Positions 9,690 to 17,194 of a stretch of 64,000 nucleotides of DNA are shown one piece after another. The DNA lies in NCBI GenBank assembly GCA_003278925.1, contig QCCN01000006.1, forward strand, positions 42,081 to 106,080. Reading direction: 5' to 3'. Origin of the DNA: Prochlorococcus sp. AG-347-L17. Its GTDB lineage: Bacteria > Cyanobacteriota > Cyanobacteriia > PCC-6307 > Cyanobiaceae. The translations under genes were made by a program, and so were the position numbers. The notes beneath the pieces were generated by a model. The model saw only the letters and a list, made by a program, of their open reading frames with translations, was not told the origin of the DNA and made no database searches. Numbering within the stretch: the stretch's first letter is position 1; every line of letters starts with the position of its first letter.

Positions 9690-10301
9690 TTATCTATATA
9701 AATTTTCTCTAAGCCATGGCAAACTTAATCCCATTACATTACTGAAGCAACCCTCTATTTTTTCTATATATTTACCCCCAATACCTTCTAAGGCAAATCC
9801 CCCGGCGCAATATAAAGGTTCATTTGTATCTACGTAACTCTTAATTTCCCAATCTTCCAAATTAGAAAAATAAACTCTTGAACTTACTGTTTTTTTTATT
9901 ATTTCAGTGATTTTAAAAATTTTGGAAGTTGAATCAAAACTCCCAATTATTAGTGTATGACCAGTATGTAAAAATCCAAATTCTCCAGACATTTTTTTCC
10001 ATCTATTAAATGCTTCCTCTTTATTAGATGGTTTTCCATAAGCTTCTCCTTTAAATTCAAAAATTGAATCGCACCCAAGTATTTCCAAAGGACCATAATT
10101 AAATTCTTCGGGCAATGATACGTTTTGAATATTTCCAGATATATTATTAGCCTTTTGAAAAGATAATTCCAAAGCTAAATTAAATATATTCTTTTCTTGA
10201 ATAGTAGTTTCATCAAAGTCACTTGATATTTGGATAAATTCGATTTGACAATTTTCTAGTAATTTCTTTCTAGATTGAGAAGCAGAGGCTAGAATTAACA
10301 C
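9690..10301 (-). CDS. maf: Maf-family nucleotide pyrophosphatase
   Basis: 203 aa with the Maf/HAM1-fold N-terminus [17 protein letters not shown] and the conserved [16 protein letters not shown] segment containing the catalytic acid and Lys. A Maf-typical HTGHTLI stretch and a C-terminal [10 protein letters not shown] follow. Maf proteins hydrolyse non-canonical or modified nucleoside triphosphates and were first described as septation inhibitors. It is convergent with psbC across a shared terminator. Confidence 0.9.
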   Translation of the reverse strand: MLILASASQSRKKLLENCQIEFIQISSDFDETTIQEKNIFNLALELSFQKANNISGNIQNVSLPEEFNYGPLEILGCDSIFEFKGEAYGKPSNKEEAFNRWKKMSGEFGFLHTGHTLIIGSFDSTSKIFKITEIIKKTVSSRVYFSNLEDWEIKSYVDTNEPLYCAGGFALEGIGGKYIEKIEGCFSNVMGLSLPWLRENLYR

Positions 10302-10367
10302 AAATTTTTTACCAAATTATAATTCAATTTAATAATTAATAAATTTTAAAATTAATATAAATTACTA

Positions 10368-11897
10368 ATGGAGTTAGAAGCAAAATTACATGAAATAAAG
10401 AAACCAATAATGGTCCTAGGTACTTCCAGTGGAGCAGGTAAATCGTTAACCGTTACTGCTATTTGCAGGATTCTTAAAAATTTAGGAGAAGAACCAATAC
10501 CTTTTAAAGGACAAAATATGAGTAACAATGCTTGGGTTGATTGGGAAGGTGGAGAGATGGCATATTCACAAGCACTTCAAGCTTTTGCTTGTGGTATTAA
10601 TCCCTCTGCAGAGATGAATCCCATTTTATTAAAACCACAAGGAAACTCAATAAGCGAGGTAATTCACCTTGGCAAAAGCATAGGGACCACAACCGCACAA
10701 AATTACTATAAAGATTGGGTTTCCCCAGGCTGGGAAGTAATTAAAAAAAGTTTAAAGTCTATTTATGAAGAGAATCCAAATTGCCGTTTAATTATCGAAG
10801 GGGCTGGAAGTCCGGTAGAGATGAATTTAATTCATAGAGATCTGACTAATTTAAGAGTTGCTAAGTATTTAAATGCAAATTGCATTTTGGTTACTGATAT
10901 TGAAAGGGGAGGCGTATTTGCACAAATAATTGGTACTCTTGAATTAATGAAGCCTGAAGAAAAGAAGCTTATTAAGGGAATTATTATAAATAGATTCAGA
11001 GGAGACCTTTCATTATTTGAAGATGGGAAAAAATGGATAGAGAATAAGACTCAAATCCCTGTTATTGGCATTATTCCATGGTTAAATGATTCATTTCCTC
11101 CAGAGGATTCTTTAGATTTAATAGAGAAAAAATCACTTTCTAAAAATCCTGAAATCAAAGTTGGAATTATAAAATTACCATCTATAAGTAACTTCTCGGA
11201 TTTTGATCCCCTAGAAAATGAAGAAACAATATTTATTGAATGGATTAGAAAATCACAAAACCTAAGTAAGTATGACTTCATTATTCTGCCGGGCAGTAAA
11301 CAAACAATTAAAGATCAAATATTTCTTGAAAATTCTGGCTTATCTAAGGATATAAGGGACTATTCAAAAAACCAAGGAAATATTATTGGCATATGTGGAG
11401 GTTTACAAATGTTAGGGACTACACTTGAAGATCCGTATTTTAAAGAGGGTTCCAAAAATTATTCTGAACAAAAAATTAAAGGTATTGGATTACTTCCATT
11501 AAAAACGACTTTCTTTAAAAAAAAATTAACACGTCAAATCAACTCTAAATCTATATGGCCGTGCCAATCAGAAATTAATGGATTTGAAATTCATAATGGT
11601 CAAACTGTATTAGATGACATCCAAAGTTCATTAATGATTAATCCTATTTTTGAAGATTCAGATCTTGGTTGGTACAAAGAAAATAATAAAGGAGGAACTA
11701 TTGCAGGCACATACATTCATGGGATCTTTGAAAATGACAGTTGGAGAGCACAATATATTAATTTAATAAGGAAGAGTAAAAATCTACCAATATTAAATAA
11801 AAACTCAATATCGTATAAAGAGAAGAGACAATCCATTATTGATAATCTTGCGAATGAATTTCACAAACATTTAAATCTCAAATCATTTTTAAATTGA
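10368..11897 (+). CDS. cobQ: Cobyric acid synthase
   Basis: 509 aa. The N-terminal ATP-binding domain carries GTSSGAGKS (18-26). The C-terminal class I glutamine amidotransferase-like domain has the nucleophile region GICGG (Cys343) and the histidine in GTYIHGIFEN. CobQ amidates adenosylcobyrinic acid a,c-diamide on four side chains using glutamine, in the cobalamin or pseudocobalamin pathway. I see no cobalamin riboswitch in the 66-base upstream gap. Its stop overlaps the TTG start of the ferredoxin gene by 4 bases. Confidence 0.96.
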   Translation: MELEAKLHEIKKPIMVLGTSSGAGKSLTVTAICRILKNLGEEPIPFKGQNMSNNAWVDWEGGEMAYSQALQAFACGINPSAEMNPILLKPQGNSISEVIHLGKSIGTTTAQNYYKDWVSPGWEVIKKSLKSIYEENPNCRLIIEGAGSPVEMNLIHRDLTNLRVAKYLNANCILVTDIERGGVFAQIIGTLELMKPEEKKLIKGIIINRFRGDLSLFEDGKKWIENKTQIPVIGIIPWLNDSFPPEDSLDLIEKKSLSKNPEIKVGIIKLPSISNFSDFDPLENEETIFIEWIRKSQNLSKYDFIILPGSKQTIKDQIFLENSGLSKDIRDYSKNQGNIIGICGGLQMLGTTLEDPYFKEGSKNYSEQKIKGIGLLPLKTTFFKKKLTRQINSKSIWPCQSEINGFEIHNGQTVLDDIQSSLMINPIFEDSDLGWYKENNKGGTIAGTYIHGIFENDSWRAQYINLIRKSKNLPILNKNSISYKEKRQSIIDNLANEFHKHLNLKSFLN

Positions 11898-12148
11898 AAG
11901 AAACAAAAAATATAAAAGTAATATGGCCAAACAATAAAGAAACATTTGTTTCAGATGGTGATAACTGGTTGTCTTCTGCTGAAAAAGCAGGTTTTGAAAT
12001 CCCTACTGGCTGCCTCACAGGAAGTTGTGGAGCCTGCGAATTAGATGTAAATGGTGACACAGTGAGGGCTTGTATAAGTGAAATTAAAAATAATAAAAAA
12101 TGTACGTTACGGGTTTCTTTAACTACAGACCCCTTTTGGGAAAAATAA
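11894..12148 (+). CDS. Small 2Fe-2S ferredoxin
   Basis: 84 aa with a plant-type ferredoxin fold. The cluster ligands are C40, C45 and C48 in CLTGSCGAC, with the fourth probably C60 (VRACISE). The TTG start overlaps the cobQ TGA (TTGA), implying translational coupling. The protein is shorter than photosynthetic PetF (about 97 aa), and the spacing to the fourth Cys is shorter too, so it is probably an accessory electron carrier. Coupling to cobQ suggests a role near corrinoid synthesis, but that is inference. Confidence 0.85.
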   Translation: MKETKNIKVIWPNNKETFVSDGDNWLSSAEKAGFEIPTGCLTGSCGACELDVNGDTVRACISEIKNNKKCTLRVSLTTDPFWEK

Positions 12149-12161
12149 ATTTCACTAAACA

Positions 12162-12704
12162 TTACCTAATTATTAGATAAAGGAAAACATAGTAAAAAAA
12201 TGATCCAAAAAATGTGTTGATTAGTATAACTTTCTTTTTTATTTTTGAAGAGGCAATAATATAGCTACCCAAAACATGAGGCAGGATCGGGAAAGATCTA
12301 ATGATTAAAATATAAAAAGATCTAAAAGTAATATTGTCAAAAAATTTATAAAGATTATTTTTTTCTGGTTTTTTTAAAAATAATATATTTCTAGAAAATT
12401 TAAATTTAATTTTCCTCAGAATAAGAACTTGAATTGCACTTAAAATTGTTAAAGCAGGAGAAAATAATAAAACATAATTAAACCCAAAAATCTTTAATAA
12501 TATAAAATCAAAAATAATTGATAGTGGGAGGCCTAAAAATATAGAAACTATATTTAAAGTAATCAAATATTTGTATTGAATATTATTAAATAAGGACTCA
12601 AGATCATAGGTATACCTGAATATTAAAGCAAAAAAATAAACCCCTAAATAGGTAAAAAATATTTTAAAAATTACTGATTTAAAATTTAGATCTTTTTTAT
12701 TCAT
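12162..12704 (-). CDS. Membrane protein, possibly VTT/DedA-like
   Basis: 180 aa, very hydrophobic, with four or five predicted membrane helices and a basic middle loop. The stretch GLPLSIIFDFILLKIFG, followed by RSFPILPHVLGSYI, resembles the VTT (SNARE-associated/DedA, TVP38-like) pattern of a re-entrant Gly/Pro segment and an Arg-Phe-Pro motif, but I am not sure of the family. It is convergent with the ferredoxin gene with only 13 bases between stops. Confidence 0.6.
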   Translation of the reverse strand: MNKKDLNFKSVIFKIFFTYLGVYFFALIFRYTYDLESLFNNIQYKYLITLNIVSIFLGLPLSIIFDFILLKIFGFNYVLLFSPALTILSAIQVLILRKIKFKFSRNILFLKKPEKNNLYKFFDNITFRSFYILIIRSFPILPHVLGSYIIASSKIKKKVILINTFFGSFFYYVFLYLIIR

Positions 12705-12893
12705 ATGAGATAAATACTAATAAGCATTGTCAAAAACGTACAGGGCAAATATCATCTTTCCCTACAGAGGAGATTGTAGAACCAAAGAGGAAATATTTAG
12801 AAAGTAACTTATTTTATCCATTAGCGAATCTTTTATAGGGAATACTTGAAACGATACAGGAAAAAAAAATAGAAGAAGTAAATTTGGTTAAAA

Positions 12894-12917
12894 AAAGACC
12901 CCTTTAACGGGGTCTTT
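12894..12917 (-). terminator. Perfect 9-bp intrinsic terminator without an obvious gene
   Basis: AAAGACCCC, loop TTTAAC, GGGGTCTTT. On the minus strand the stem is followed by a longer T-run than on the plus strand, so it most likely ends a minus-strand transcript coming from the 13.0-13.4 kb side. The 490-base gap from 12705 to 13194 otherwise shows only short ORFs without ribosome-binding sites. Confidence 0.7.
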
Positions 12918-13194
12918 AATGGTTTCACTAAATCAAGTGTTTCCTTGTTTCCACTTTTTCCAATAAAACCAATCCTTCACACAATTTTAAGCTATGTCAT
13001 TAAATTCTTTTTCGTGGGAGGGCTAAGTGGAATGTTGCTTAACTGTCACAAGTGCCAGTTTTTCATTTCTGGACATATTGGAAAAACACTAATTCATAAA
13101 AAAGGGTGTTTACTTATCAGAGATTAACGTGTGAAGAGTTTCTTATTTGTACAACTTATTTGGAAAAGGTATAAATTATCTAAAGTATCGTTTG

Positions 13195-13389
13195 CTATTT
13201 CTTTTCCCAAAATAGATAAAGATTTGAAAACAGGTTTTTGGTATCTACTATTGCAGTGCTTGTTGAGATCAACTTCCATCTTGCAGAGTTGCGTTTTTTC
13301 ATAATTGCTGCAAGTTCATTTTCTTGTCTTTGAGTATTTGCATTTCCAACTGCGTAATATATATCAAGATCATTTTCTACTTTTGCCAT
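13195..13389 (-). CDS. Small hypothetical protein, 64 aa
   Basis: Soluble protein starting MAKVENDLDIYYAVG, with a basic centre and an aromatic C-terminus. There is no known domain and no clear Shine-Dalgarno, as is common in this genome. The orphan terminator at 12894-12917 lies downstream in the right orientation, which gives mild support to transcription of this strand. Confidence 0.45.
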   Translation of the reverse strand: MAKVENDLDIYYAVGNANTQRQENELAAIMKKRNSARWKLISTSTAIVDTKNLFSNLYLFWEKK

Positions 13390-13482
13390 TTTTTAAGGTG
13401 ATGCTTTATTCAGAGTTAATATTACTCAATCTTTATTAGTAACTGGGAAAGATTCGATAGAGTGGCTGTAAATAAGTCTCAT

Positions 13483-13584
13483 ATGGTATTACCTTCACCC
13501 CAAATTGCGATTGGACTACTGCTTATAAGTATTGGAATAGTAGTTACTATCGATATTAAAATTGATCAGTTTAAAAGTAAATAA
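13483..13584 (+). CDS. Possible single-helix membrane peptide, 33 aa
   Basis: Too short for the ORF track. ATG at 13483 to TAA at 13584 encodes MVLPSPQIAIGLLLISIGIV and then a short charged tail (TIDIKIDQFKSK), which gives one clean membrane helix with a positive C-terminus. An in-frame GTG at 13462 could add seven residues. The layout resembles the small photosystem and cytochrome subunits of cyanobacteria, but I do not recognise it as any of them. Confidence 0.4.
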   Translation: MVLPSPQIAIGLLLISIGIVVTIDIKIDQFKSK

Positions 13585-13649
13585 TTAAAAAAAAGTTGGA
13601 TATCTGGGTGAATATCTATATTAATTTGATCAATAAAGAATTATCTTAT

Positions 13650-14252
13650 TTAGATCAAGAATAAAAAACACCCTGCAAAAAATCCGCTTATATGACCTAA
13701 TAAACTTACCCCTGGCAAAAATGAGAAAATCAAACCTATAAGGCATATTGTTTTTGACATTTTTTGCACTTCGTAATTGGATTTTAAACCAATTTTTTTG
13801 CCTAAAAAGTGACTCTTTCCATAAAAAGACGTTAATAGTAAGTATCCAAATAAAGCATAAATTATTCCACTAAATCCTAAAGCGGCATAATTCGGATAAA
13901 TATTAAAATACGATAAGATCTTTTCGTAAACCCAGATAATAAAAAAATTCAAAAAAGAACAAATTAAAATAAATTTCAGATAAAAAAATCTGCTTTCTAT
14001 TCCAAGTCTCATCAAAAAATATCTAGTAATGATTATTCCTCCAATATTTGATAATAAATGATTTAAATCTGCATGAACTAGGATTGATGTGAAAATCCTG
14101 TAAGGTTGATCACTAATTAATCTTGGTACAAAGAAAAAATATTCTTTATCAATAACTCCAATTAAATCTGTAAAAATAAAAACTGAGATTAAAAAAATTA
14201 CTGTTACAAAATACTGCAAATCATATTTAGATATTGAATTATTAATAGCCAT
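13650..14252 (-). CDS. Rhomboid-family intramembrane serine protease
   Basis: 200 aa with about six membrane helices. Rhomboid signatures are visible in order: HADLNHLLSN (60-69) in the second helix region, the catalytic serine in GFSG (S128), and the catalytic histidine in HISGFFAG (H187). Rhomboids cut membrane helices within the bilayer; the substrate here is unknown. It reads the same way as the 54-aa gene upstream, but a terminator lies between them. Confidence 0.8.
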   Translation of the reverse strand: MAINNSISKYDLQYFVTVIFLISVFIFTDLIGVIDKEYFFFVPRLISDQPYRIFTSILVHADLNHLLSNIGGIIITRYFLMRLGIESRFFYLKFILICSFLNFFIIWVYEKILSYFNIYPNYAALGFSGIIYALFGYLLLTSFYGKSHFLGKKIGLKSNYEVQKMSKTICLIGLIFSFLPGVSLLGHISGFFAGCFLFLI

Positions 14253-14297
14253 ATTATCTTTAGTTTTATACTAAAAGAATATCTACTTACTTAGAAG

Positions 14298-14321
14298 AAA
14301 AGACCCTCAAAAGGGTCTTTT
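14298..14321 (-). terminator. Intrinsic terminator between the 54-aa gene and the rhomboid gene
   Basis: AAAAGACCC, loop TCAAAA, GGGTCTTTT, a 9-bp stem with A/T flanks that works on either strand. On the minus strand it follows the small 54-aa gene. Confidence 0.75.
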
Positions 14322-14345
14322 TAACGTCTTGAATTTATATTAACT

Positions 14346-14510
14346 TTAGTAAACTTTGCAATGAGAACTTGTTGGGTGGTCTATACATTCTTTTTCCCAA
14401 TAATCTTGTCTTTGATCTTTTGGTAGTTGATAATTAAAATCATGCATTCTCCAAATATCTGAAGTTGCATTTCTAAGGGCAGTAAATGGAGTGGTGAGTC
14501 TCATAAACAT
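14346..14510 (-). CDS. Conserved-looking small protein, 54 aa
   Basis: Missing from the ORF track. ATG at 14510 (or the in-frame ATG at 14504) to TAA at 14346 encodes MFMRLTTPFTALRNATSDIW, followed by a Gln/Asp-rich middle and a C-terminus ECIDHPTSSHCKVY with two Cys and two His. A textbook AGGAGG (14515-14520) precedes the start at 4 bases from the first ATG and 10 from the second. The strong ribosome-binding site and the downstream terminator support a real gene of unknown function. Confidence 0.7.
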   Translation of the reverse strand: MFMRLTTPFTALRNATSDIWRMHDFNYQLPKDQRQDYWEKECIDHPTSSHCKVY

Positions 14511-14544
14511 AAAACCTCCTATATCTCTACACTTTAATTATCCT

Positions 14545-14722
14545 CCTATTCAATTGAAATTAATAGAGTATTAATACCCGAGTATTAGTGCTTTGTGGTT
14601 GTCGCGACTATCTTTTCCCATTCAATAGGAGTAGAAATAATTCAGGATTCAAAAGCACTTCATCGACTTTGTGGAGAGCGAGGTGCGCAAGACTCGAAGA
14701 GGGCAAATAAATGCCCTCTTAT
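14545..14722 (+). ncRNA. Candidate small non-coding RNA
   Basis: This stretch has no convincing ORF yet is clearly more G+C-rich than neighbouring spacers, especially 14660-14705. It contains a repeated CTTTGTGG (14591-14598 and 14667-14674) and a self-complementary GTCGCGAC. It ends in a perfect 9-bp terminator (AAGAGGGCA / TGCCCTCTT) followed by a T-rich tract on the plus strand. The 5' end is a guess. A 40-50 codon open frame runs through the same bases, but its stop lies beyond the terminator stem. Confidence 0.4.
14697..14720 (+). terminator. Strong intrinsic terminator
   Basis: AAGAGGGCA, loop AATAAA, TGCCCTCTT, followed by ATTTTATTTT on the plus strand. On the minus strand, downstream of tRNA-Ser, the stem is not followed by a T-run, so it better fits a plus-strand transcript. 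Confidence 0.8.
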
Positions 14723-14754
14723 TTTATTTTGGAATTTCTAGAAACTATTATTAA

Positions 14755-14839
14755 CGGAGAGGGTGGGATTCGAACCCACGAATAGTTTCCTATTAAACGA
14801 TTTCGAGTCGTTCGCTTTCGACCACTCAGCCACCTCTCC
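14755..14839 (-). tRNA. tRNA-Ser (anticodon CGA)
   Basis: A class II tRNA of 85 nt can be folded by hand. The acceptor GGAGAGG pairs with CCTCTCC, the anticodon arm is AACGA-CTCGAAA-TCGTT giving anticodon CGA (reads UCG), a long variable arm follows, and the T arm is GTGGG-TTCGAAT-CCCAC. The discriminator is G and CCA is not encoded. Confidence 0.95.
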
Positions 14840-14901
14840 TGCTTTTTATAAGTATGCACATAAAAAAGAAGAAATTTTGAACTATATAATTATCTTAATT
14901 T

Positions 14902-15924
14902 TTAATTCCAATCTGCATCTTTCATCAATTTAATAGCTAGAGAATTTTTTTCTCCAAGGTCTTCTACAGTGACACTATCAGGGGTAAACGCTCCAAAGTT
15001 CTTTACTATTTCATTCTGATTAACTTCCTTCAAAGGATGTTCAAAAGTAGGAGCAGCTAAACCTTTACTTCCTTCTGGAGATGCTAAGAATTCAAGCAAC
15101 TGAATAGCTTCATTTTTATTTGTTGCATATTTTGCAACTCCACCGGCACTAATATTTACGTGAGCAGGATTAGGAGTAATCACACTTATTTTTTTTGTAA
15201 ATTTTGCATCTCTTTTCCCGTTTACCCCAGCCAACATTCTTGCAACATAATAATGATTTACAATTCCAACACCGCATTTACCCTTATAAACAGACCTAAT
15301 TACAGAAATGTCTCCTCCAAAAAATGGTTGGGAGACGTTTGAAATCATTCCGCTTAACCAATCTTTAGTTTCTGATTCACCTTTGTTAATTATTTGATTG
15401 GCAACTAAAGATTGATTATATGGACTTTTTCTATTTCTTAAACATACTTTTCCTTTTAAAGAAGGATCAGCTAAATCTGAGTAATCTTTAATCTTGCTTA
15501 CATCAACCTTCTTTGGATTAGCTACCATAACTCTAACCCTTCTTGTTAATGCGTACCATTCCTTATCGGTATCTTTCAATCCAGCAGGTACGTTTTCTTC
15601 CAAAGATGGTGAATCAATTTTTTGAAGCAATCCTGCTTTTGCTGCATTAGTTATTCTTGCTGCATCTACTAGCAATATTAAATCTGCTTGAGAATTTTTC
15701 CCTTCTCTTTTTAATCTTTCAATTAAAGATATTCCTGCAGCTTCTATTAACCTGACTTTAATTCCTGTTTCTTCTGCAAATTTTTTATAAACATTTCTAT
15801 CTGTATTGTAATGTCTACCAGAATAAACTTTGACTTCTTTTTCTGTTGAATTAACAGGGATATTTACATTCATTAAAAATGTACATGTTAGTGCTGTATA
15901 AAATAGTTTTTTGAGTTTTTGCAC
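14902..15924 (-). CDS. futA: Ferric iron ABC transporter substrate-binding protein (IdiA/FutA type)
   Basis: 340 aa with an N-terminal signal peptide (KKLFYTALTCTFLMNVNIPV, cleaved near residue 26) and a type 2 periplasmic-binding fold. The start of the mature protein, VKVYSGRHYNTDRNVYKKF, and NHYYVARML are characteristic of the IdiA/FutA/AfuA family, where tyrosines bind Fe(III). Its expected role is ferric iron capture in the periplasm for a FutB/FutC permease, which is not in this window. It is divergent from a PiuC-type hydroxylase gene across a 100-base spacer. Confidence 0.93.
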   Translation of the reverse strand: MQKLKKLFYTALTCTFLMNVNIPVNSTEKEVKVYSGRHYNTDRNVYKKFAEETGIKVRLIEAAGISLIERLKREGKNSQADLILLVDAARITNAAKAGLLQKIDSPSLEENVPAGLKDTDKEWYALTRRVRVMVANPKKVDVSKIKDYSDLADPSLKGKVCLRNRKSPYNQSLVANQIINKGESETKDWLSGMISNVSQPFFGGDISVIRSVYKGKCGVGIVNHYYVARMLAGVNGKRDAKFTKKISVITPNPAHVNISAGGVAKYATNKNEAIQLLEFLASPEGSKGLAAPTFEHPLKEVNQNEIVKNFGAFTPDSVTVEDLGEKNSLAIKLMKDADWN

Positions 15925-16026
15925 TTTTTCAAATTAGTATCTATGGTTACTTTATACTTATCAAAACTGTAAAATCCTTAAAAGCGACCTTCTATACACA
16001 AAGATGTATCATTTTTTATATTGCTT

Positions 16027-16692
16027 ATGAATTATTTAACTCATCAGTTACTAAATGCTGAAGAAATTAACTTTATAAAGAAAGAATTAGAAGAAGCAAC
16101 TCAAGATTGGGAAGATGGGAAAAAAACTGCTGGTAGTCATGCGTCAATGGTAAAAAATAATTTGCAACTAAATAGAAATACTGAAGTATCAAAAAACAAC
16201 GCTCAAATAATTAATAAAAAAATCCTTTCCAGCCAATTAATAAAAAGTTTTTCTTTACCTAAAAGAATACATGGAATAATGTTCACAAAATCTTCAAATC
16301 AAATGCATTATGGGAGACATATTGACAATCCATTCATGTCTTCTGGTAGATCAGATTTATCTTTTACCCTTTCATTAACGAATAAAGATTTTTATGAAGG
16401 AGGAGAATTAATCATTGAAACAATGAATTCAGAAGAGAAATTTAAATTAAATTCTGGAGAGATGATAATATATCCAAGTTCTTACTTGCATTCAGTAAAT
16501 GAAATAATCAGTGGCGAAAGATTAGTATGCGTAGGCTGGATAGAAAGTTATGTTAAATCAGCTGAAGAAAGGGAATATTTATTTGATCTTGATGCCGGAG
16601 CAAGAGGACTCCTAGCAAAATACGGCAGAACAGATGAGGTTGATTTAATTTTCAAATCCTATTCAAATTTATTAAGAATATTAGGTAATTAG
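16027..16692 (+). CDS. PKHD-type Fe(II)/2-oxoglutarate hydroxylase (PiuC/YbiX-like)
   Basis: The ORF opens at TTG 16021, but the natural start is the ATG at 16027 (MNYLTHQLLN), giving 221 aa, the usual length of this family. The double-stranded beta-helix iron ligands are H98 and D100 in GRHIDNP and H155 in SSYLHSV, with R165 in GERLVCVGW to bind 2-oxoglutarate. PiuC-type genes are often linked to TonB or iron uptake genes, which fits the divergent futA next door. The substrate is unknown. Confidence 0.87.
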   Translation: MNYLTHQLLNAEEINFIKKELEEATQDWEDGKKTAGSHASMVKNNLQLNRNTEVSKNNAQIINKKILSSQLIKSFSLPKRIHGIMFTKSSNQMHYGRHIDNPFMSSGRSDLSFTLSLTNKDFYEGGELIIETMNSEEKFKLNSGEMIIYPSSYLHSVNEIISGERLVCVGWIESYVKSAEEREYLFDLDAGARGLLAKYGRTDEVDLIFKSYSNLLRILGN

Positions 16693-16765
16693 TAGAACAT
16701 TTTATACAACAAAAAGAAAAAGTTATTAGAAATATATAAGATAATTCATATACAATAATTAAAAA

Positions 16766-16993
16766 ATGCCTAGAAAAAGTTCAATTGCAATATTTATAGC
16801 TGCTACTAGTGCGCTAGCAATCTCATCTCCTGTTAGTGGAGGAGAAAAAGATTTAGGGGGTCTTAAAGAATGGAATACAGACATGTCAATTGATGCAGAA
16901 TTTCTTCTAGATGAAGATGCTCAAAAAATTGCGGATGAAGCCGCTAAATCGAGCACTTGTATCCCAGTTGGCGAAGGAGAAAACTGCTGGTGA
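16766..16993 (+). CDS. Small secreted hypothetical protein, 75 aa
   Basis: An N-terminal signal peptide (RKSSIAIFIAATSALAISSP, likely cleavage near residue 25) precedes an acidic mature part ending STCIPVGEGENCW, with two Cys that could form a disulfide. It is probably periplasmic or secreted. No domain is recognised. It follows the PiuC-type gene in the same direction and precedes a terminator. Confidence 0.65.
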   Translation: MPRKSSIAIFIAATSALAISSPVSGGEKDLGGLKEWNTDMSIDAEFLLDEDAQKIADEAAKSSTCIPVGEGENCW

Positions 16994-17157
16994 TTTAAAA
17001 AAGATTAAAAAAATCGATGTTTTATATAATGAAACATTGAAATATATCTAATTTTTATAGCTATTTCTAAAATTTTTGAGAAATTTAAATAATCTAATTA
17101 TTGTTCAACTATTTTAGTCAAATTTCTTCAATCAATATTTTTAATAGGCAAAAAAAA

Positions 17158-17180
17158 CCCCCTATAAAAGGGGCATTTTT
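17158..17180. terminator. Intrinsic terminator between convergent genes
   Basis: CCCCT, loop ATAAA, AGGGG (17159-17173), with an A-run before and a T-run after. It serves the plus-strand small secreted protein gene and the minus-strand porin gene. Confidence 0.75.
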
Positions 17181-17194
17181 TATTCCAAAAAAAT

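Noticed and set aside
10302-10367. Cobalamin riboswitch before cobQ
   Set aside because: The spacer is only 66 AT-rich bases with no B12-box-like sequence.
12945-13127. 60-aa plus-strand ORF with CHKC and a hydrophobic segment
   Set aside because: TTG start without a ribosome-binding site, no recognisable family, and the nearby terminator favours the other strand. It could still be real, but I cannot support it.
15925-16026. Fur box between futA and the PiuC-type gene
   Set aside because: The best hand alignment reached only about 11 of 19 positions, too weak to report as a site.
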